DNA from: Anarhynchus alexandrinus
Lineage: Eukaryota > Chordata > Aves > Charadriiformes > Charadriidae
Length of the DNA: 64,000 bases
Direction of reading: 5' to 3'
Assembly (NCBI GenBank): GCA_008711295.1
Contig: VUYV01000148.1
Coordinates: 1,686,399-1,750,398, forward strand
Shown: positions 47,991-58,504 of the stretch, in pieces
Layout of the letters: each line of letters starts with the position of its first letter
Position numbering within the stretch: position 1 is the stretch's first letter
Notes under the pieces: generated by a model
Databases searched by the model: none
Seen by the model: only the letters and a program-made list of their open reading frames with translations
What the model was told of the DNA's origin: nothing
Position numbers and translations under genes: made by a program

Positions 47991-50900
47991 GCACGGCAAA
48001 GATGGGGTCTGATCAGAGGAGAGACGCAGGGAGCTGACAAGCTGCGGAGTACGGAGAGAAAGGAGAAAGAAATACATATTTATTACCCTCAATTATTAAA
48101 AAATAGATAGCAGCAGATCTTAGGCCCTGGCAGAGGCACTGCGGAGCCGTTTGTCTGAGGACTATTTTGTTTTTTAAATTCCATTGAAATTATAATACGC
48201 CGGGCTTGTTAGCACAAACACCCCGGCACATCCCTGCCGAGGGGGGATCATCCCAGCCCCTCTCCCGGCTCCGGTGTGCTGCCCGCAGGGTGGCCGTATC
48301 CAGCACCCGATGGGCTGCCGAATTTGCAGGCAGCGAGGAAGGAGGGTGGCTCGAGGGGGTACAGGAGCTGGCAGTGGGAGGCAGCGGATGCTGCCGGCAG
48401 CCTCTGCCCCTCTCTGCCTTCACACCGGGGGATCAGAGGGGCTCTGCCAAGTGCAAGTGCATCCCCATGCCCAGATGCTCATTGATGCCTGGCTGGGCGA
48501 AGGTCTTGTGGACGAGAGCTCACCCGGGCCGCTGCGGGCTCATCACGGGGCCAAAAATCACCGGGATATTCTCCATGCACGAGGATGGGCTTGGCACCCC
48601 TTAGATGGCACCATGGGGGTCCCGTGGCCACGGGACACAGGGTTTCCCTGCGCAAATCAGTGCAAACAGCAGTGCAAACACAGCTGGGGGAAAAAAAAAA
48701 AAAGAAAAAGCGGTTCCCAAGTGCGGCACACGGGGCTGGCGGAGCCGCTGGCACCTCCCCTCCGCTTGCAGGGCTGCCTCCGTAAGGAGCCCTGCCAGCG
48801 CAGCAGCCAAATTCCCTCCTGCCGCTGCTCCCCGGTAAACAACGGCCACAGCCTCCTGCGGCGATGGTGATGTTGGGACTTGGGGTGCATGTGGGGCATC
48901 TCTGATACCCTCCAGCTCCGGCACCCCGCTCTCCCCATGGCCAGGCACCGTCGGGATGCGATGGACCACCACGGAGCCCCAACCTACTGTGCCGTCACCT
49001 CTACGGGGCCGAAACCTACTGCCGTCCCGTCCTGCCGGACACAAGCCAGGGAGAGACGTGGCTCTGAGCGTAACCAGCTTTCGGTACTGGGAGTCACTGG
49101 GGCGGTGACGGCACTACCAGCCCGGGCAGGAGCATCACAAAAAGCCGCTTGCCGAAGCCAGACTGGCTCTGAGCCGCCGTGCCAGCACCACCGGGAAGCA
49201 AGCAGCCGGCGGGCACGTGTGCTGTTAAAGAGGAAAAGGAGCTTTCTACACCAAATGGAGCATTTTCTGCTTAATAACCCCCCAATCCTAATCTGCGCAA
49301 AGAAGATTGCCCCCTGCATCTCCTCGTCCTGCATCTGCCGCTTGCTGATGCCCACACTTAACACGCCGGCAGCACCGCGGCTGCCGGATCGGCACGTGGC
49401 ACGTGCCAAGCCATGCCCTGCCTTCGGCGAAACGGGCAGGAGAACGACGAGCTGCTGGGGAGGGCAGGCGATGCCCGGCACCGGGCGCAGGCGTTTCCTC
49501 CGTCAGCACCGAGCCTCCATCATTTGTCATCAGTAAAAATAATATTCCTAAAAGTGTGTGTGTGTCGTCCCCCCCCCGATTGCCGGGCGGCAGGCGCAGG
49601 GCTGTGGGTTTCCATGGCAATGCCGTTCCACAGGGATGGTACGGGGGATCGGCGCTTCCTCAATTTGGGAGATGGGACACGGTGCTAGAGCGGGGACAGC
49701 ACCAGCCGCGCTGCCAGCGGAGGGACCTGGGGCCGAGCTGGCTCGTCCCCCCTTGTGCTTGGGCAGCGTCACCCAAAACAGCCGGGAGGGAGCACCCGCA
49801 CCGGAGAGGACAAGGATGCTCCTGCATCCCAGAAGTGCCCTCGGGGTTGTGCCCTGCAGCCCCTGCCCACGCTGGCACACGGATCCCCAGCTCCTCCTCG
49901 CTGACCCCAACTTGCTCCTGGCCCCATGGCTCTTCCCGCAGCCTCCCGGCCTCCCACTTGTTGCCTCTGCTCTTAAATCAGACACCAACCTCCTTCGGCG
50001 GGTGCTGGGTCGGGGCAGCACCCTGCCCGTCCCGCCCTGCAGGGAACTCCAACAACAGCCACCATTGCTCGGGTGACAGCACCTCGCCTGCCCGCCGCTG
50101 CCTGCCGCTCCACCAAAGCACTTTTAAAAGACATAATCTGCTCTTAATAACCAGAGTTTATACCCAACGCGGCTAAGCCCTGGGATTGCACTTTGCAAAC
50201 AAAGCCCGAGTTTTTGGCTGTTTGGGAGTGGCCCGAGCAGCTCCTTGCGTCACCCCGGGGTGCCCCGATGTGGGGCAGAGCGGGATGGGTGGCTGTCCCC
50301 TGTGCCGAGGGGCTGAAGTGGCCGTGTCCTGGGTCACTCCTCTGCAAGGGGGGGGGTTTGGCTCCGCGCTGCTCCAGGGCTGGGGGGCACCACCAGGAGG
50401 TGGGGACACCCTGATGGGGGGTGGCCCTGGCTGTACCTGGCCACCACCATATCCCTCCAGGCTCCCGTGCTTCCCTGCCTGGGTTTTTTGCTTCCAAACG
50501 CAGTTTTGGCTTTTGCTGCCAAAACCCATCAGCACTCCAGCCGCGTTCAGCAGCCTGAGTCCCTGCCTGGCCCCGGGGCGACCACGTCCCGCTCATGGCC
50601 TCATCCTGCAAACCGCAGGGACCCCACTGCCTGTGGCTCTGGCCCGCGCCACCGGCTCCGGCACCGCCAGGTGCCTCGGGGAAAGGTGGGTGTGAAATCA
50701 CACCGGAAAATGCTTATTTTTACGTTTTCCCGACAGGTTTGCTGGTGTTTTTAGGGCAGCGCTTTGAGGCCACCTGGAGCGTCACCTGCAGCCTTGGGCA
50801 CCCGGATGGGACCACGGGGCACCAGGTGTGGCACCTTAGGCAAAAGGTGGGAATAACACTGAACCAAACGTGGCCGCGACTCTGACCCTGCCCAGGTCCA

Positions 50901-52014
50901 TCCACTGCGGGTTACCGAGCAGTGACAGCTCCTTCACATCCCAGCTCCAGGTCCAGGCAGGTCTCGCCTGCCCAAGCCCCCCTTGTTGTCCCCTGGCACC
51001 ACCACAGGGACAGCCTGGGCCACATCCTGACCCCCCCTCAAGCCAGCCCCCTTGCTTCACCAGGCACAGAGAGCTTGTGGCTTCCTCTCAGCTCTTTAGG
51101 AAATTAAACTTTTATAAGCAGAAAGGTTTCTGGGCTCTCGGCTCCCCGGCGCAGGAACCACAGCCCAGCCTGTGCCCGCACCCTGCCCGCTGGCTGGTCC
51201 CCTGCAGGGAGGGATGGGGACTGGACACCCCGTCGATGGGCTGAGTGATGGCAGGGACGTGGCTGCCTGTGACCTTGGTGTCATCCTTGACCTGGAAATC
51301 TCCTTCTCCTGCATCGCCAGCGTTGCACTCCTGCCTGCGGCCACCTCCGGCGGGATGCACACCACAGGACTGACCCCGCCAACACCCTCACCCAGGCTGG
51401 AGTCGCACCCCCACACTGTCACCTGCTGCCACACCATCAATGACATCCCAGTATGCAAAATCCGCCCCAAATCCCACCAGGGCTGCCTGGTGCCTCCGCG
51501 GCTGGAGCTCACATGGTGCAGGAGGCCCAAAATGCCCCCGGGCATCGCCCCGGTCACGCCACCACCGGTCCTGCCTTTGCCCTGCGAGGCACTGCACAAA
51601 GCCATCCCCCCACGAGCGGACACATGGAGCTGCTTCCCCTGGGGACGTCACCCACGGTTCCCCCAAGCCCTGCCACGTCCTCGAGCCCTGAGCCCAAGCC
51701 CGGTCCCCAGCAGCAGGACGGGGAAGGCGGTGGCACTGCCACCATCAGCCTGCGCTGCCTCCCGCCAGCACAGCCTCCCGCTGCCACGTCCCTCGACAAA
51801 GCCAGCCGCCCCCGAGGGGTTTGGCCCCGGCCCCGCACCCCGGCAGCAGCTCTCCCCATCTCCCCTCGCCCCCCGCATGGGGTGTCCCCTCCGCACCCCG
51901 CTTGGGGCAAATGCCGGGGACCGGGACCCCCTGCCCAGGGACACCTGGCCCCGGCGAGACGGGGAGGGGAGAGCCTCTCGGCGGGATGGAGGCCTCCTCT
52001 AACTGCCTGTTGAA

Positions 52015-52270
52015 TTATTCAGGAATGGCATTAACTTATAAATGAGTGTGTTTGACTGATTTTGTGGTTGATGTACAGATAAATTCTAATGAAAGACAGC
52101 TACAAGATTTTAAATTATTAATTAGACTGCCACTTAACAAAGCCTATTTGGCACTCTATTTCCTTGCTTAACAAGACAAAAACTTTAAGAATAGGTTTTG
52201 CATTAGCCCACAGGCTCTTCAATTTGCATTTTGTTTTTCTAGCTCCAGAAATGAAAGCTGTACATCTTGA
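52015..52270. other. Sharp AT-rich island in GC-rich sequence, candidate conserved noncoding element
   Basis: About 255 bases of AT-rich unique sequence (TTAAATTATTAATTAGACTG, CTTAACAAGACAAAAAC) are embedded between strongly GC-rich flanks, about 1 kb from the promoter-proximal CpG-rich zone. No open frame or transposon signature was seen. Confidence 0.4.
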
Positions 52271-52881
52271 CCTTAACAGGCTACCCCTGGTGGGATGCAA
52301 CCCTGCCGGTGGCCCCGCTGCTTGCCTCCACCTCGGGCTCCCGGTTTCCCAGCCCGGATGATGCTTTTCCTCCAGCCGGCAGCACCGGGGCTGGGAACCG
52401 AGGCTGCTCCGAGGGCTTGGGGTTTATTCTCAAGACCACCAGCCCGGTTGGGCTAATACGCCGAACAAAGCCAAGGCGGGAGCCAGAGAGAGGAGCATCC
52501 AAGCGCGAGGCCCCGCAGCCGCAAGGTGACATTCCCCCCAGTGGGAAAAAGCATCCCTAGGGTGGCAGTGGGGGCTCTGCCCTGCCGGGGGGGTCCGCAC
52601 CCCAATGTGTGGGGCTGCGGTGCTGGCACTGTCTCCTGCTGCCGGAGCCTCGCCAGTGAGGGGCATGTGGTGGTGGTGGTGAAGGCTGGGCCCGGGACTG
52701 CGCAGCCACCCCCTCCCTGGGGTGTGGGACGGGAGCGGGGGGTCTTGCGGGGGTCCCCCCGCACGGCAATGCTGTCCCCGGCATCTCTCCGCGACTCGCC
52801 CAGGCGCAGCGGGGCCGGGGGGCATGGCCCCCCCCCTCCCGCCCAGGACCCCCCGGGGAGGACCGGCTTCTCCCCTCGCTG

Positions 52882-52942
52882 TGATGTCAAAAAGCTCCCC
52901 GATGATGTCCCAGGCGGTTGCCATGGAAATATCGTGATGTCA
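52882..52942 (-). promoter_or_regulatory. Paired CRE-like sites flanking an X-box-like motif
   Basis: TGATGTCA (TGACATCA on the other strand, a CREB/ATF-type element) occurs twice, at 52882-52889 and 52935-52942. Between them at 52917-52930 is GTTGCCATGGAAAT, which keeps one full RFX half-site. The cluster lies on the RTN4RL1 side of the GC-rich gap, so it may regulate RTN4RL1. That assignment is inference. Confidence 0.45.
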
Positions 52943-53419
52943 CAGCGGAGCGAATCTCCTCGGGGGGGCGGAACGGGACGGCTCGCCCCAACTTCCCCGC
53001 CGAGCCCCCCGCGTCGCCCGGTGAGCCCCGTTTCTCCTTCCCTTACGCCGAAGGACGAGTACCGAACCCCCTCGAGACCCGCCGTGCCCCCGGCGCCTCG
53101 GGACCCGCCGTACCCCGGTGCCCCCCCGCGCCCGCCGCAGCCCCGATGCCTCCGGGACCCACCGTCCCCCGGTGCCCGCGGCAGCCGCCGCGTCCCCAGT
53201 CCTGCAGGACCCGGCGCCCGCCGTGCCTCCCCCCGCTCCTCCCGGTGTCCCCCCCCTCCTCCTCCTCCTCCTCCTCCCCGCCCGTGTGTCGGGCAGAGGC
53301 GTGCGCCTGGCACCCGGCCCCGCAGCGCACCCCTTCCCCTCCCTCCCACCGCGCCCACCCCGGCCGACCTGCGGCGGCGGAGGCAGCAAAACAACAGCAA
53401 CACCCAGCGCCCGGGGGGG

Positions 53420-54028
53420 NNNNNNNNNNNNNNNNNNNNNNNNNNNNNNNNNNNNNNNNNNNNNNNNNNNNNNNNNNNNNNNNNNNNNNNNNNNNNNNNN
53501 NNNNNNNNNNNNNNNNNNNNNNNNNNNNNNNNNNNNNNNNNNNNNNNNNNNNNNNNNNNNNNNNNNNNNNNNNNNNNNNNNNNNNNNNNNNNNNNNNNNN
53601 NNNNNNNNNNNNNNNNNNNNNNNNNNNNNNNNNNNNNNNNNNNNNNNNNNNNNNNNNNNNNNNNNNNNNNNNNNNNNNNNNNNNNNNNNNNNNNNNNNNN
53701 NNNNNNNNNNNNNNNNNNNNNNNNNNNNNNNNNNNNNNNNNNNNNNNNNNNNNNNNNNNNNNNNNNNNNNNNNNNNNNNNNNNNNNNNNNNNNNNNNNNN
53801 NNNNNNNNNNNNNNNNNNNNNNNNNNNNNNNNNNNNNNNNNNNNNNNNNNNNNNNNNNNNNNNNNNNNNNNNNNNNNNNNNNNNNNNNNNNNNNNNNNNN
53901 NNNNNNNNNNNNNNNNNNNNNNNNNNNNNNNNNNNNNNNNNNNNNNNNNNNNNNNNNNNNNNNNNNNNNNNNNNNNNNNNNNNNNNNNNNNNNNNNNNNN
54001 NNNNNNNNNNNNNNNNNNNNNNNNNNNN
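53420..54028. other. Assembly gap (609 N)
   Basis: A run of unknown bases sits within extreme C-rich/G-rich sequence. Predicted frames crossing it are meaningless. The missing first exon of RTN4RL1 is most simply placed here. Confidence 0.99.
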
Positions 54029-54780
54029 CTGTGGTCCCCCCGGGACCGGTTGTCGCCCCCGCCCCACCGCCGTCCTCTCCGGTTTTCCCCCTCCTCCCGC
54101 TGTACCCCAGTATCGCACCGGGGCTCTGCCGCCCCCCCGCGCCTGCCAGGGTCCCGGTTGTCGCCGCTGTCCCGTCTGCCCAGCACCGTGCCTGCCGCCT
54201 CCGGGCGACCTGCCGTCGCCGCTGTCCCCTCCGCCCCTTATCGAGCCCTCCGCCCCGAGGTGTCCCGCTCCCGCCGTAGTCCCGCCACCCGATCGGGGTC
54301 CGGATGTCCCCGCTGTCCCCTCCGCCCCAGCAACATCCCTACCGCCCCCCCCGGGTGTCCCTGCCGACCCGACGGTGCCCTCCGCCCCGTACCATCCCCT
54401 CCGGGTCCCTGATAGCCCAGCGGGGTCGCGGACGCCCCACCAGGAGCTCTGCTGTTCCTTCTGCGCCCCGGTCCCAGCTGTCCTCACTGTCCCCCGGTCG
54501 CGGCTGTCCCCGCTGTCCCTATCGGGGTCCCGACACCCCACCGGGGTCCCGCTGCCCCCCAGGCGGCCCCTTCTACCCCCCGGGGGTCCCTCCCGCCGCG
54601 TCCCCTCTGCCCCACCAGGCGTGCCGTTATCCCACCGGGAGTGCTGCTCTCCCCACTGCCCCGCCGGGGTCCCCGCTGTCCCCGGGGGGTCTCCGCTGCC
54701 TCCTCCGTCCCCTGTCGCCCGCCGGGGTCCCCGCTACCCCCGGGTCCCTCCTGCCCCACGCCTCGCAGGGACTTGGCTTC
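54029..54780. repeat. C-rich minisatellite-like low-complexity sequence
   Basis: The plus strand is very C-rich, with dozens of imperfect copies of short units such as CCGCTGTCCC, CTCCGCCCC and CGGGGTCCC. It resembles a diverged GC-rich minisatellite and adjoins the gap. The similar composition at about 53090-53419 suggests that the array continues through the missing bases. Open frames hundreds of codons long in all frames are an effect of the composition. Confidence 0.65.
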
Positions 54781-55152
54781 TGTCCCGGGACACGGGGGGC
54801 GGGTGTGGGAGAGACACGGACCCGTCACCATGGCAACAGCCCCGGCACCCTCCCCCCGTCCCCGCGTTAACGTGGGACCCGTAGCCCCGCGGCTGTCAGC
54901 AGCAGAGGGGATGAGGCGGGGCCACGGCCCCGACGTGAAGCGGGGGGGAGGGGGGCAGCCCCGACATCTTAGCTCGCTGGACATCTAGGGGCCCGTCGGG
55001 ACCGTGCCGGGACCTATCGGTCCCCGCTGCACCGCCCGTCCCGTCGGGGCCCGGCGGCGCGCTCCCGCACTCGATCTCTCGTCCAGCGACTGCTCTGGCC
55101 TAGCGCGGGGTTCGCTTAGTGCTGCCTTCCCGCCTTCACGTGCTCCAGAGCC
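54780..55152 (+). promoter_or_regulatory. DPH1 promoter / 5' UTR region, CpG-rich
   Basis: CpG-dense sequence lies directly upstream of the DPH1 start, with no obvious TATA box. It contains a perfect RFX X-box at 54824-54837. In human, RTN4RL1 and DPH1 start about 5 kb apart in opposite directions, so part of this region probably also serves RTN4RL1. The exact transcription start is not visible. Confidence 0.55.
54824..54837 (+). promoter_or_regulatory. RFX X-box motif
   Basis: GTCACCATGGCAAC fits the palindromic X-box consensus GTYRCC..RGYAAC at every position. It lies 316 bases upstream of the inferred DPH1 ATG, a typical promoter-proximal location for RFX-family factors. Binding is inferred, not shown. 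Confidence 0.55.
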
Positions 55153-55201
55153 ATGGCGGCCTCCGGGAGGGTCGGGAGCGCGGCCCCGGTGCCCGCCGCA
55201 G
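55153..55201 (+). CDS. DPH1: DPH1 exon 1 (coding part): diphthamide synthase subunit 1, N-terminus
   Basis: The ATG at 55153 sits in a strong Kozak context (GAGCCATGG) inside a CpG-rich region. It opens 16 codons, Ala/Ser/Gly/Pro-rich, plus one base, ending at a G|GTGGGC donor (GT at 55202-55203). The single carried-over base joins the first two bases of exon 2 (TC) to make a Val codon and keeps the frame into the recognisable DPH1 sequence; that phase match is the main support. The N-terminal residues themselves are poorly conserved in this family, and this version is shorter than the human one by about 20 residues. An alternative upstream exon or start cannot be excluded. Confidence 0.75.
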
Positions 55202-55923
55202 GTGGGCCGAGACCGGGGTCAACGCTGGGTTCCCGGTGCCGGTACCGGGCGCTATTTCGGTTGCCTCGGCGGGGGAGGACGGGGCGATGGCGGGGGAGGC
55301 CGGGACGGTGGCCGAGCCACCGTCCCGGCCTCCCCCGCCACCGGCCCGTCCCAGCTGGCCCTTTGTCGGTTCAACCGTGGGCCGTGCGGGGAGGGTTTGG
55401 TGGCTCATGAGTGCCGGTGTTGGGCTGGAAATAGTGAATAATCCCCCTGCTGTCACTCCCCCGCCGCTCTCCGGTTTCGCCGAGCTGTAGGGGGGCGGGT
55501 TGTTGGCGGGGGCCGGCTTCAGGATGAAGCTCCCGGGGACGGGCCTGGCTCACCCGCTGCTGTTGAGTTTTTTCCCCGGTGGGATAACGGGATCCCCTTG
55601 GATGGGGCAGGAGGGACCCGTCCCCGAGGGTGCCCCGGGGGTGCTTGTGGATGAGCTATGGGGAGGTTGCACCCGGTGTCCCCCCGGCTTGGGGGGAGCC
55701 AGCCCCACTCGTAGGGTTTCATATAGTTACAGTGGTGTTTTCTGGGCAAAAAAAGGTGTTTTCCCCAAAAAAGCACCAGCAAGAAGGGCAGAAACCCACC
55801 TCCTTCTCCTGGTCTCGTGTACGTGGGGATGGCATGAGGGCAGTGAGGATGCTGGTGGCCCGTGGAGTATGGGGTGTGCTGGCCTCCTGGTCACTCCTTT
55901 AGGCCACCCCGTTTGTCCCACAG
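55202..55923 (+). other. DPH1: DPH1 intron 1
   Basis: This is a 722-base GC-rich intron. It starts with GTGGGC and ends CCACAG. It contains a perfect 25-bp-arm foldback (55288-55340). No other feature was recognised. Confidence 0.72.
55288..55340. repeat. Perfect foldback palindrome, 25-bp arms, 3-nt loop
   Basis: The left arm 55288-55312 pairs perfectly with 55316-55340 around a CGA loop. Pairing extends about two further bases beyond one mismatch. It lies about 90 bases downstream of the DPH1 exon 1 donor, within intron 1, and is highly GC-rich. Confidence 0.93.
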
Positions 55924-56076
55924 TCCGAGGCCCCGTGCGGCGAGCGGCTCAGCAGATCCCTGAGGAGATCCTTGGTAACGCCGAGCTGCGGGAGGCGGCA
56001 GAGGCCCTGCCCCGAAACTACAACTTCGAGATCCCCAAGACCATCTGGCGGATCCGGCAGGCTCAGGCCAGGAAGG
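55924..56076 (+). CDS. DPH1: DPH1 exon 2
   Basis: The exon is 153 bases, bounded by a CCCACAG acceptor (AG at 55922-55923) and a G|GTGAGC donor (GT at 56077). It encodes 50 full codons including [19 protein letters not shown], a hallmark of eukaryotic DPH1 (human reads [19 protein letters not shown]). DPH1 pairs with DPH2 in a cytosolic [4Fe-4S] radical complex that transfers the 3-amino-3-carboxypropyl group of S-adenosylmethionine to the conserved histidine of eEF2, the first step of diphthamide synthesis. The iron-sulphur cysteines lie in later exons outside the window. Phase 1 at both ends agrees with the neighbouring exons. Confidence 0.95.
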
Positions 56077-58504
56077 GTGAGCACCAGACCTGGGGATGAG
56101 GGGTTTTGGGGCTGCAGCATGGCAGATCAGTGCCACTGAGCTCCCCAGCAGCAAAGGGACCCACTTGGGCCAGGGTGCAGGGCCGGTGAGGCTGGGTAGG
56201 GACACTGCTGAGCTGCCAGGCATGCCCCTGCATGTTTAGGCTGTCTTGGCAAGCTCTTCTTCCCTCGAGGGGGGTTAATAGATCTGTATCTCTGGATTAT
56301 AATCACATCGGACAGGACAGGTTGAGCCGCGCGGACCTGTCAGCCTGCGAGATGTGTCTGGGATGCCGGCCAGGTCCCTGCTGCTCTTCTCTCTTCTCTC
56401 TCCCTGTGCTTTCCTGCCACGCTGCCAGGGCCAGGCAGGGGGAGCCTCACAACACTGAGCTCCAGGGAGCTGGAGGGGCTGACGGGGAGCTGGGCCATGC
56501 TACTCCCTGCTCTGAACCTTCCTCGGGGAGTTGCTGTAGCCCTAGAGAAGTGGGGAGTGGCCATGGTGGTCCTGGAGCAGGTGCTGCGGTGTGGTGCCAG
56601 GGCTGTCCCCGCCGGTGTGCACATCCCACTGTGGCTGGACCGGCTCTCAGTGCCTGGTCAGCTACAGACATCAGGGCACAGAGCCTCCCTCTCTGTCCCT
56701 GGGTGCCACCAGCGTCCCCACCCTCGCTTTGCACATGGGCGGTGGCTTCTCAGAGGGTTGTGCGGTGCCAGGGCCTCTGGGCAGAGACAGATTTGAAATG
56801 CTGCGTCCACCTGGGAACGTCCCTGGCTTGCCACCGAGCTGGCAGGGGCTGGCAGGAGCTGGCAGGCATCATGGGGGATATTCCGTGAGCTGCTGCCTGA
56901 GTCGGTCCTGGTTGCGATGCCAAGGGGCCAGAGGCTGCAGGGGTGACCAGTCCGGCCTGGCTGCGGTGTGGGAGGCAGGGCTGCCCGTTGGGATGCGTTG
57001 AGGCCACCCAGCCGTGCCGCTTCGGCTTTTGTTGCTGCGTTTTGCTGCTTGGCACCTCCTAATTAAATGTAAATATGCGGCTGGGATTTAGGCTTCAGAG
57101 CTGGGAGCGGAGCCCATCAGCCAGCCAGCCGTGCTGGGATTTAAAAATCTGTGCATGCAGAGCCCAGCCAGGGGCTCGTTGCTGGGGGAACGCAGCCTCC
57201 CACCGGGCTGCGGCCAGCCCTGCCTACGCCCTGCCTGCTGCGGGGTTTGGGGGCCTGGGGTGTCACCCCCGTCCCTATAGAGTCGTGCCGGCAGAGAGTG
57301 ACCCACCTGCCTCCTGCCACCCCCTCACTGCTGCAGGTCTGCTTGTTGGCAGCAGTTCGGGGTGGAGGGCGGTCCCAAATGGGCTGGGGAACGCTGGGAC
57401 CCTGAGCTGCCCGGCTCTGCCAGGTCGGGCAGGGGCTGGCAGAGCACACGCAGCTTTCCTCGGGCCCTGCGGGTTGGAGCGGGCTGAGATTAGCCCAGTT
57501 TGGGCCAGGTCTTTACACAGCTCCGCGCTGGCTAGCAGGCTGGGCTTGGCAGCGCGGGGATTTCTGTTGGAGGGGGATCTGGAGAGGACGTTTGGGTAGA
57601 TATTGCTGGAGATGGGATGTCTTAGTGAGATCGGGAGGTGAAACAACGGGATTAATGGGGCCTTCTCTGTTCATCTCCCGCTGTGTGGTCCTTGCTCCTT
57701 CCCACCACTCTGGAGCAGCCTAGGGGGATCCACAGGGGGCTCCTGGCTGGACCTGAGGCTCTGGGCGGCCCAGCTGGGCTGCAGAGGCAAGGGATTGTTC
57801 TGAGCTGTGAGGAGGGAGCGAACCGGGAAACATGATTCCTTTATGAATAAATTCCTGCTAGGCACAATGCTGTGTGGTTGCTGGCCACCCTTCCGAAATG
57901 GGGAGAGAGGCAGGGAGGGGAGGTGTGGAGAAGGGCAGCGAGGACGATCAAAGGTTTGGAACAGCTTTTATACAAGAAGAGATTAAATAGATTTAGATCC
58001 TTTAGCTGGAAAAGAGGCGAACGAAGGGGGATATGATAGAGGGATATAGAATTGTGAATGATGCGGAGAGGCTGAATAGGGGATGATTATTCACTCTTTT
58101 TTGTACTGGGAGAACCAGGGGCATACGTTTACATTATCAGGAGCGGGTTTAAAATAAACAGAAGAAAGTACCTTTTCCTTTGCAGCACATAATTAAAATC
58201 TGGAACTCATTACTGCGGGAAGCAGGAGAGACCAGCAGTGTCAGCGGGTTCAAAAAGGGATGAGATGTGTGCACAGGGGCCAGGTGCGAGCAGGGAGAAT
58301 GGATACGGCCCGAGGCAGGACCACGTGTACCCCAGCTGCCAGAGCCACCGGGATTTTTGGCCAATTTCTGGCTGTTATGGGGAGGGTTGTTCCTGCAGCT
58401 GCCACTTGAGCTGGACACGTTGGCCCCAGGGTTGTGTGCCCAGGTCTTGGTTTTGGGGTGTCCCCTCCAGCCCCTCCTGACCCCGGGGCTGTTTCTCTTC
58501 CCAG
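56077..58504 (+). other. DPH1: DPH1 intron 2
   Basis: This is a 2,428-base intron between two confident exons. Its right half carries an old CR1/L3-like LINE fragment (about 57929-58262). The rest is unremarkable GC-rich sequence with a short imperfect repeat of GCTGGCAGG near 56838-56867. Confidence 0.9.
57929..58262 (+). mobile_element. Old CR1/L3-like LINE fragment in DPH1 intron 2
   Basis: The sequence runs in the order of the sauropsid CR1/L3-like consensus: GCGAGGACGATCAAAGGTTTGG, GATATGATAGAGGGATATAG, GGTTTAAAATAAACAGAAGAA and CTGGAACTCATTACTGC, then GGGTTCAAAAAGGGATGAG. It is sense to DPH1, with many substitutions and no open frame. Confidence 0.82.

Larger units (their letters stand above)
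24333..53419 (-). other. RTN4RL1: RTN4RL1 intron 1 (about 29 kb), noncoding
   Basis: By gene structure (two coding exons, first one tiny) and by synteny with human, where RTN4RL1 starts only a few kb from DPH1, this whole stretch is inferred to be intron 1. The right boundary is unknown because exon 1 was not found. I read the long open frames here on both strands and saw no protein family. Contents that can be named are an ancient L2/MIR-like repeat (about 28770-29015), a CR1 with an expanded pentamer tail (32288-32660), an old CR1/L3-like fragment (about 41700-41835), a G-quadruplex motif (47015-47037), homopolymer tracts and several AT-rich islands. GC content rises towards the right end. 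Confidence 0.7.

Noticed and set aside
51172..52013. 276-codon plus-strand frame
   Set aside because: GC-rich, Pro/Ala/Ser-rich, overlapping equally long frames on both strands; no family recognised apart from a possible short LINE trace.
52453..54541. Open frames of 450-630 codons across the gap on both strands
   Set aside because: They are joined through 609 N and through C-rich low-complexity sequence that lacks stop codons in every frame; Pro/Arg/Gly-rich output with no domain.
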